Source: Tillandsia leiboldiana
Taxonomy: Eukaryota > Streptophyta > Magnoliopsida > Poales > Bromeliaceae
NCBI GenBank assembly: GCA_029204045.2
Contig: CM055080.1
Coordinates: 5,784,485 to 5,848,484, forward strand
DNA length: 64,000 nt
Reading direction: 5' to 3'
The position numbers and the translations under genes were made by a program. Of the stretch, positions 56,829 to 64,000 are shown one piece after another (within the stretch, counting starts at the first letter, position 1; each line of letters opens with the position of its first letter). The notes below the pieces were generated by a model that made no database searches, had not been told where the DNA came from, and saw only the letters and a program-made list of their open reading frames with translations.

Positions 56829-59800
56829 CATCGAAGTCAACGAGCCGACGACCGATTTCGTCGGCTTGCCCTGGTGGACCTTATTCTTTGACGGCTCCAA
56901 AATGGCCGATTCGGCTGGAGTTGGGTGTTGGGGCCAAAAAGTGGCTACGCGCGATCGACCCCTGGGAGCGACCCTCAGAGATGTCGAGTGCGCTGCATGC
57001 CGACAGATTAACCGATCGTGCCGAGGAGGGATCCGTTCGGCCGGGTTCTCATTTGGTAACTCTCGCGACTGTTCGGCTTAGAATAACCGAATCGGGTTTA
57101 TGGAGGCAGAGAGGGGTTGCCGGTTTCGACTTAGAGTAGCCGAACCGGGTGAAAGAGATAATGATAAAGACACGGCTAAGGACCCGATTATAGCTTTATA
57201 GAACAAGATAAAAATAATGACATGACTGATTGGCCGATTAAAATTTTGCATTGCTTGGGAAGGGGATACAAGAAAAAAGGTAGGGATAGAAATTACAATA
57301 AAGCCTACTGCTAGGAAAGCAGTAAATGCTAGTATGAAAAGTTAAGTTAACCTACTCCTAAGATATGAAGAAGCCGGGGTGGTACCGGGCTTACAAGGTT
57401 GCCGGACCCATTTTTCTTCGATAGTTCGGGTATTTATACATACCCCGAACCAAGTTATTAGGCGTCGATTTGAATTATCGGTGTGATCCGGAGAGAATCA
57501 TCGTGAAATCCTCAACGACTTCCTTTTGAGTCGATTATCCTTAATAGGATAGTAGGCATTTTCCGTCTAAGTTCATCCCCTCATTCGTTGCGCCATAACG
57601 TGATTCTCGGTGCTTTCCGGCGCTGGGCGTTGCTTGCCTTTCCGGGTTAATTGCGGGATTTGCGCCCAAATCTCGCCCTATTTTGTTCAAGATCTTTCCT
57701 TCTGCAGCTTCGAGCAGCTGAGGATTGACCTTGACCTCGCTTCTTCCGTTCCTTGACTGAGGCGATCTTGTATTTGTCTTCGACTGAGAAACGGTCTTGG
57801 ATGGGACGATAATCCTCCTATTGTCCGCTTCACTTGTCGGCTGACTCTCCTATTGGCTGGCGCTTTCAGCCGATGGAATTTGTCGCGTCTTGTGTCTTTA
57901 CTGTCAAGCGCCCAAGACCGGTCTGAAACAAGATGTGGGTCTTTTCTTCTTCGGCTTAATCTACCGAAAGTTGATCCCGACTCTGCCTGCTTTGTTGTCT
58001 GATCGGGGCAGTTCAATGTCTGGTGGCAGCCAAAATTAGCCCCGGATGAGGCATTGGTCCTCTTCGTCGGCTGCTTCTCCTATCGGCTGATGCTCTTAGC
58101 CGATAGCCTATGTCGCGCGCCATATTCTTGCTTGACCGAGATCGGTCCGGATCAGGATGCGGATCCCTCTTCCTTCATTGGCTGATGTCTTCGGCCGATG
58201 ACATGTGCCGCGCGCTGTTCCCTCCCGCGATCGAGACCGGTCTCAATCGAGACGCGGTCCCTATTTGTCGACTCAAGCCCCTGTCGGCTGATGTCTTTCA
58301 ACCAATGGTTGACGCCACGTGTCACTTCCTTGAGTGACAAAAATTTTGGTCTCAACATCGGGATAATGATCCGATCACCCGAGGGGAGAGAAGTCTGATT
58401 CGCTCTCGGACTTGACTTCGGCTGCTCGAACAAACAAGCCGAATATGAGGCCTTAATTATTGGCCTCGAGATCATGGATGAATTGGGAGCCAAGAATCTA
58501 GAAGTGATCGGAGATTCGTAAGTCGTCATCAAGCAATTGACATGCGAATACCGATGTGTGAGCCCAAATCTCCAAGGCTACATGCAAAAAGCGGTCGAAG
58601 TGCTATACAAATTCCGTGACGTAGAATTAAGCCATCGACCAAGAGAGGAGAACACGGTCGCAAATGACCTAGCACAGCTAGCGTCTGGCTACAAAGAGCC
58701 GGTGACGGTCGACTAGATTATCGTTTATACCAGGCTGCTACCTTCGATTTACGTGAGAGAACCGATGATCGCCCCGGTGGAAGCGATAGAGGAATATTGG
58801 AGGCAACCTCTGGTGGATTACTTAAGTGATCCCAACAGCCGAGTGAACTTCAAGACACGAAAGAGGGCCCTCGGATACTGCCTTTTGGATGGGCAGTTAT
58901 ATAAAAGGACACCCGAAGAACTGCTTCTGAGATGTCTCGGAACCGAGGAAGCATTACATCTGATGGATGAAACCCACGAGGGTCTATGCGGCTCACATCT
59001 AGCCGGAAGAAGACTCAGATGGGCCATTCGACACTTGGGTTATTACTGGCCGACGATGCACGAGGATTGCATCAAATACGCTAACGGGTGTCAAGAATGT
59101 CAGTTCCACGGGCCGATCCAACGGCTTCCGGCTTTAGAAATGCATGCTATCATAAAGCAATGGCCATTTAGGGGCTGGGCCATGGACCTGATAGGCGAGA
59201 TCCAGCCAAATTCTTTGGCAAGGAATAACTTCTTAATAGTGGTCATGGATCACTTCACCAAATGGGTAGAAGTGAGACCAACAAGACAGGCCACTCAGAA
59301 AGATATCATCCGATTCGTCGAGGAGTTGATCCTGCATCAGTTTGGTGTGCCAGAGACCATCACAATTGATCAAGGAACGATGTTTACCGGCAAAACCTTT
59401 GTCCAATTCTTAGAGGCAAGGCAAATCAAGTTGCTAAATTCGTCCCCTTATTACGCCTAGGCCAACGGACAGGCAGAGGCGATGAACAAAGTGATCATAA
59501 ACCTGATGAAGCGGCACGTTGGCAAACACCCGAGGAAATGACACGAGAAACTGTCTGAAGTCCTTTGGGTTTGCCGAACAACCATCAAGACCGCCACAGG
59601 GGTCACCCCTTTTTGTTTGGTTTACGGACATGAGGCCGTTTTGCCAGCCGAAATCATGATTCCGGTGTCAAGGGTCGGAAGACAGGGCGATTTGAGCAAC
59701 CAAGAGTACAAGCTCTTGATGGACGAAGAGTCAAGTGAGACATGCAAGGTTCGGCTAAAAGCGCTCGACCACTTGCGGGCCTATTAGAGCCGAGTTCAGA

Positions 59801-60056
59801 ACGCATACAACAAAAGGGTAAAAGTAAAATCCTTCAGTGTCGGGGATCTAGTATCGAAATTGATGCTGTCCATCGGCAAAAAGAGCCGATTATACGAAAA
59901 GTGGTCTCCTAATTGAGAAGGACCATTCCGAATCCGCCAAGTAGCAAAAGGAAAGTCCTACTACTTGGAAAATTTGGAAGGATCGGGAGGCAACCACCTG
60001 ATCAACGGAAAATATTTAAAACACTATCATACGTCGGTCTGGGAGGATATGGAGTA
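56829..60056 (+). pseudogene. Tat-type Ty3 RNase H and integrase (element D), broken
   Basis: RNase H starts PWWTLFFDGSKMADSAGVG (to 56925), is interrupted by a minus-strand solo LTR, and resumes IMIRSPEG (58363). It continues SNKQAEYEALIIGLEI, DVELSHRPREENTVANDLAQ; this is the extra, cellular-type RNase H of Tat/Ogre elements. Integrase follows in one 235-codon frame, 58753-59460. It has the zinc region (HEGLCGSHLAG, CQECQFHG), MDLIGEIQP with the first catalytic Asp, and TIDQGTMFTG with the second. A TAG at 59458-59460 precedes NGQAEAMNK with the catalytic Glu. Further stops occur near 59539, 59785 and 59914 before the end at LKHYHTSVWEDME. Confidence 0.87.
56926..58357 (-). mobile_element. 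Solo LTR of the Tat-type family, 1432 bp, inserted in RNase H
   Basis: On minus it reads TGTTGAGACC to GGCCCCAACA. Flanks are TTGGG (56921-56925) and TCGGG (58358-58362), a duplication with one change. Removing the LTR and one copy restores the RNase H frame. It holds four copies of the CATCGGC/GCCGATG U3 motif (near 57853, 58070, 58170 and 58270). Confidence 0.87.
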
Positions 60057-60411
60057 AAAAAGCATAAGGATATGGAGTAAAAAAGCATAAGAAAGCTTCG
60101 CATTCAATGAACCGATACATACAACAATCAAGAGAAGGAAAACACAAAAGTGTTTCAAAAAAGAAAAGTCGCGGTCGAAGAATCCGGCCGGAGGCCGAAA
60201 CATAGGACCGTAGCATTTAATGAAGAAACGGCGAAGGACGGATCCGCCGAAAACCAAGAAAGATCAATACCTATTCAAAAATCCCTCAGATAGTGGGCAA
60301 ATATCTTGCCAGAGTACGGGGATGATCATGGACATCAGTATGCATGCCAGGTCTTTGACTCAATTTTGACAATCACCCGAATGACACATCAGGTGATTGC
60401 TGAGGGGGCAT
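60057..60411 (+). other. Element D 3' untranslated region and purine tract
   Basis: Follows the integrase end; it contains a short duplication of AAGGATATGGAGTAAAAAAG (60050-60088). It ends GCTGAGGGGGCAT, the purine tract, directly before the 3' LTR. Parallel to 52400-53379 of element C but shorter. Confidence 0.7.
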
Positions 60412-61335
60412 TATTGATACCAAACTTTTTTGCCACCTAAAAAAGCGACACGCGGATACCATCGGCTAAGGGCATCAATCGATAGGAGAAGCGACCAGCA
60501 AGAGGTGTCGTCTCATCCAGGATTGACCTCGGCCGAAGGCAAATACCAGACCGCTTCAGTCAAGCGACGAAAAAGGCGGAGTCAGGGTCAATCCTCGGCT
60601 GATCGAGCCGCAGAAGGAAAGACCTTGGAAGGAAAGAGTACGAGATTTGGGGCGCCTATCTCATAACAGCCTCCGGAACGACAAGAGGCGCCCAGCATTG
60701 GAAAGCGTTGAAGATCACGCTTCAGCGCGTCGATTAGGGGATGAACCTAGACGGAAACCGGCTACTATCCTATTGAGGAGAATCGGCTCAAAATGAAGTA
60801 CTTGAGGAATTTACGATGATTCCCCTTAGATCATGCCGATTTCTAAAATCGGCAGTTATACACATAGTTCGTAAACGTATAAATAATCGAACCATCGAAG
60901 AAAAAGAGGTCCTGCAACCTCGTAAGCCAGGACCACCCCTACTATTTCATACCTTTCAATACCTATATTTACTGCTTTCCTAGATAACCTTTCATACCTG
61001 CATCTACAACACTTCGTAGGAGTAGACTTAATTGTAATTGGCTCCCTGTTACTTTTGTAACCCCTTTCCAATCAATACAAATTCCTAATCGGTTCCTTAG
61101 CCGTGTCAAATCTCTGTCTCCAACTCCTAGTTCGGTTCCTCTAGGCCGAACTCCGTCCACCTCTTAATCCCGGTTCAGTTGATCTAGGCCGAACACTTGC
61201 AAGAGTTGATTGAGAAGGACCCGACCGTGCGAATCCTTTCTCGGCCCGATCGCTTGATCCTTTATTGGCACGTGACGCATTCACCTTAGAGGGTCAACCC
61301 AAGGGCCGATCCTGACGCAACTTTTCGGTCCAATA
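60412..61335 (+). repeat. Element D 3' LTR, 924 bp
   Basis: Begins TATTGATACC and ends TTCGGTCCAATA, diverged forms of TGTTGAGACC/GGCCCCAACA. Only one clear U3 CATCGGC motif is present (60460). The 5-mer after it is ATAGT; that before the 47917 LTR is ATAGG. Confidence 0.78.
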
Positions 61336-61352
61336 ATAGTATAGTAGCCTCG

Positions 61353-61462
61353 TTAATCATGCCTGTCTATCAAGAACATGCCTAGATACATCCTAACCGT
61401 TGAATCGATTGTATTCTTTCAGATCGCCTTATATAAATCATATAAGTCATGTCCAACACTTT
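61353..61462. repeat. Dispersed repeat, copy 2
   Basis: Counterpart of 45888-45993: TAATCATGCCTGTCTATCAA to AAGTCATGTCCAACA. Confidence 0.7.
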
Positions 61463-61628
61463 GCACAACTAAATTCTTAATATGCCAGGCTACTGCAACT
61501 GCTTAGTATAGTTGGTTGGCATTCGGAGTACCAATCAAAAACTCAGAGAGTTTGATTTCTACCGTACGTGTTTAAAAAGTAATGTGATTTAACGTCCCAA
61601 TTTTTTGAGAAACATAATGTGCATATTA

Positions 61629-62043
61629 GGGATGTCAATGGATCAGATTTAGAGTGGATTTTTAAAAATTTGAACCCAAACCGATCAACCAAATCGGAAA
61701 TCCGAATCCAACAGATCTTGAAAATTCATAATCAAAACCGAATCTGACCAAAAATTCAAAATCCGAATATAAAAATTCGATTCATTTCTCTTTACCATAA
61801 TTCATTCTATATTATATTAAAATTTAAAATTTTAAAAAATAAATTCAAATATAATATTAAATATTTATATATATTATATAAAATTTATTCGGATTCAACT
61901 TCGAGTCACGTAAAGATAAAATCCATTTCCAAATTCGAATATGTCGGATTTTTAATTTTTATACGCGTATTCGAAATTATATCCATTTACTCGGATTCGG
62001 ACTCGGATAAAATTTTATATATATCCGTATCCATTAACATCCC
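61629..62043. mobile_element. MITE-like element, 415 bp
   Basis: GGGATGTCAATGGAT at the left and the complement GGGATGTTAATGGAT at the right form a 15-bp inverted repeat with one mismatch. The interior is AT-rich with CGGATTCGG phrases and no frame. A clean target duplication was not found, so the superfamily is open. Confidence 0.6.
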
Positions 62044-62863
62044 AAATGTAGAATTCTATTATCGTTAAACACTCTATTGAGATTGTTATTGCTGAAAACA
62101 GAAAAAGATGCGATTACTTGTCAATCCTTCTCTTTTTCTCGACGGAATCAAACCCTCAAATTTGAAAAATAAATAATAAGAACAAAAGCCCAATTCCGAA
62201 TTCATGATCTTCATCTTTGCTCTTCCACGTTGATTCCCATAAAGGGGGTAAATTACAGCATTAGGTATTGCCCTAATAACAATGCTTTGTTTAGATCACC
62301 GAGCTTCAATTTTTAAACAAATAATTCAGTTGCTGTTTGTGACGATGACAAGAGAAGGGATTGTTTCGCCACATTATTGCTTAAAATTTTACAATTTCAC
62401 TGTCGAGCCATCTACAGAAAATGATTTTGCAGCTAATTCAGTTAATGCGAAATCCTTTTGTTAAAAGAAAGAATTTGTGGCCTTTGATTTGATTAAAGAA
62501 AAGGTTAAAAGCTCAGTAATCTAAATAAAAAACTTCATGCTAATAAGTTGGGTGAATAATTGTGTAATGTAATTAACTCAACAATGCTTTTACTTACCAC
62601 ACTATACGTACCAAACTATTATTACAATTTGTTTTTCCTTCGTATGGAAATTGGAGCAGAGCATGAGACCATTTATTCCTCATGGAACACACCCTCTCCT
62701 CCCAACAACCGTAGGTATCAACTAACAAAAGAATAGTCAAATAAACCACAAGATGTACCAAACTCTTTCACAGCAATAATGGACAAAAGGGGGAAGTACC
62801 CGCACCCAATTGCAATTTCATAATAGCCCAATTCATGTGGGCCATATTCTTCTTCCACCAATC
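62044..62863. other. No gene seen; BAG 3' flank
   Basis: Probably includes the 3' untranslated region of the BAG gene next to 62864. The 60-aa frame at 62282-62464 has no recognisable features. Confidence 0.45.
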
Positions 62864-64000
62864 TCAGAATAGATCCCAATCAAACCTTGGAAACGGAGCG
62901 GCGGTGGCGGCGGAGGTCGCGGTGGCCGTTGAGGCGGCGGACGAGGTCGACGGCATCGAAGAGAGCAAGTCGAACTGCTCCCAATGGGTCGCCGCCGCCG
63001 CCGCCCTAACCGGTGGAGCCTCATTGATCTGCTCATTCCTTTTTGGTGCCGCATTCTTGACCTTGATTGCGTCGAGCGTCTCGACGTACTTCTGCACTCG
63101 CATTACCTGCACGAAAATAAAGACTCTATTTAAGCATCCAATGTATTAAATTCTGAACATAAATATAACGATCACATCAAACAAATACTCGAAGAATAAT
63201 ATTCGACCTGCATTCGCCTCTGCGCCTTGACGTCGCCGTCGGCGTTTATGGCGTCCAATTTGATCAGCTCGTTCATCAGCATCTCCGTCAGACGAATCAC
63301 GTCGTCCTCCGCGACCTTCCCGCCTTTCCCCGCAATGCTCTCCAAAGCAGACACCTGCAGAGATTATTATTCGGCGGGATGGAACGATCTCAAAATAAAA
63401 TCTCCAAAACATTGCAGAGTTTTCGGAATTCGGGAAAACTGCGAATCGACCTCGGACACGAGCCTGTCGACGTCGAGACTGATTCGGGATATAGATTTGG
63501 CGGCCTTCTCCATCTTGTCGGTGCGGCGGAGCTCGAGGAGGCGCCTGGCCTGGGCCGACGGATCCTCGAGGAGGACGATCTTCGACCGGTCCTTCACGCC
63601 GGAAGTGTCGAGGAACGATTTCGAATCCATCTCCTTGTGCTTGAACACCAGTTTTTGGTCCTCCGGGTGGAGCCCCGTCCTCGCCGACAGCATCTTCTTC
63701 AGCTCACCTGTAAATCTCGTCTTCTCTTTTTTTACCGTCATTCAATTATGGTGATATCTCAACAAATTCTATTCTTACCGAAGGTGGCCTGCGAGCCGAT
63801 GTAGATCTCGTGGTGGACGCCGGTGTGCTTCACCTTCACGCGGATGGTCGGGACGCGGGCGGCGTCGCCTTCGGAAACCGAGTCGCGCTTCTGGACCAGC
63901 ATTCCGCTGGGCCGCACCTCCCACTTGTCTTCCAATTCTGCGGCCGCAGGTCTTAGCTTCGGAGTGGAGAATGCGGCCGCCGCAGTTGCGGTTTTCGCCC
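62864..64000 (-). CDS. BAG-family molecular chaperone regulator (BAG1-4 type), 5' end outside window
   Basis: BAG proteins are nucleotide-exchange co-chaperones that bind the Hsp70 ATPase domain. Plant BAG1-4 types add an N-terminal ubiquitin-like domain. Four exons are visible: >64000-63779, 63707-63451, 63354-63208 and 63106-62864, all with GT-AG junctions, giving about 287 residues without the true N terminus. Exon 1 reads KWEVRPSGMLVQKRDS; the ubiquitin-like fold spans HHEIYIGSQATF over the junction to KIVLLEDP. The BAG domain begins SISRISLDVDRLVSE, continues LTEMLMNELIKLDAI with DGDVKAQRRMQ, and ends VQKYVETLDAIKVKN. I placed the second donor at 63451 because it gives the usual BAG spacing. 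The tail is alanine/threonine/serine-rich and ends FDWDLF. The upstream frame stays open to the window edge, so the start codon lies beyond it. Exons 1 and 2 are GC-rich at third positions. Confidence 0.92.

Noticed and set aside
57687..58016. 109-aa minus ORF
   Set aside because: It lies entirely within the minus-strand Tat solo LTR.
62833..63149. Plus- and minus-strand ORFs rich in Ala, Arg and Pro over the BAG last exon
   Set aside because: They are shadows of the real BAG exon 63106-62864 on minus, which joins in frame to the upstream exons.
8015..64000. A novel defence or metabolic gene system
   Set aside because: Apart from PEX11 and BAG, every coding segment with recognisable domains belongs to a known retrotransposon class. 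No conserved unexplained gene set was found.

Overview
This is plant nuclear DNA. Two intron-containing plant genes are recognisable: a complete PEX11 gene and the 3' part of a BAG-family co-chaperone gene, both on the minus strand. Most of the rest is plant transposable elements: chromovirus and Tat-type Ty3/gypsy, Copia, LINE, Helitron, hAT, TRIM/Cassandra and solo LTRs. The GC-rich third positions of the BAG exons suggest a monocot, but the species cannot be fixed from the sequence. There is no prokaryotic, organellar or CRISPR content.

Layout. 1-3600: AT-rich DNA, strong hairpins, a 2-kb degenerate repeat field and a 36-bp minisatellite. 3.6-5.3 kb: a broken RPA1-like gene. 6.33-7.58 kb: PEX11 in six coding exons (227 aa). 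Starting 432 bp upstream of its ATG is a 16-kb nest. Gypsy element B (8015-24062) is split inside its 5' LTR by element A (8573-16071) of the same family. Each element then received an hAT-type insertion (9650-9992 in the A LTR, 17217-18817 in the B gag).

24.1-30.1 kb holds a Helitron (24153-25203), a 2.3-kb solo LTR (25527-27861) carrying a 154-bp solo TRIM LTR, and a possible 5'-UTR exon. 31.1-34.8 kb is a 5'-truncated LINE split by a Tat-type solo LTR. 34.8-39.5 kb has no recognisable gene. 39.5-44.2 kb holds a Cassandra scrap, a deleted gypsy element and a 3.5-kb solo LTR. 46.3-47.2 kb is a second Helitron of the same family, next to a Copia RNase H scrap.

47.9-61.3 kb is a composite of Tat-type Ty3 elements. 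A complete Cassandra (5S-rRNA-bearing TRIM) sits in the first LTR. The second LTR is fused to the 3' end of a Copia element with Sirevirus-like purine tracts. Another solo LTR interrupts the RNase H of a copy that still carries a long integrase ORF. After a MITE-like element, the window ends in the BAG gene (62864 to beyond 64000).

The insertion order is readable in several places from target-site duplications: B, then A, then the hAT in A; large solo LTR, then TRIM LTR; Tat LTR, then Cassandra; LINE, then solo LTR. Only PEX11 and BAG look like working host genes. I found no convincing new biological system. The most informative signals are the pol C-terminus encoded inside the LTR of the A/B family, a co-varying hairpin and shared ORF in the Helitron pair, and stepwise U3 repeat-number variation in the Tat LTR family.
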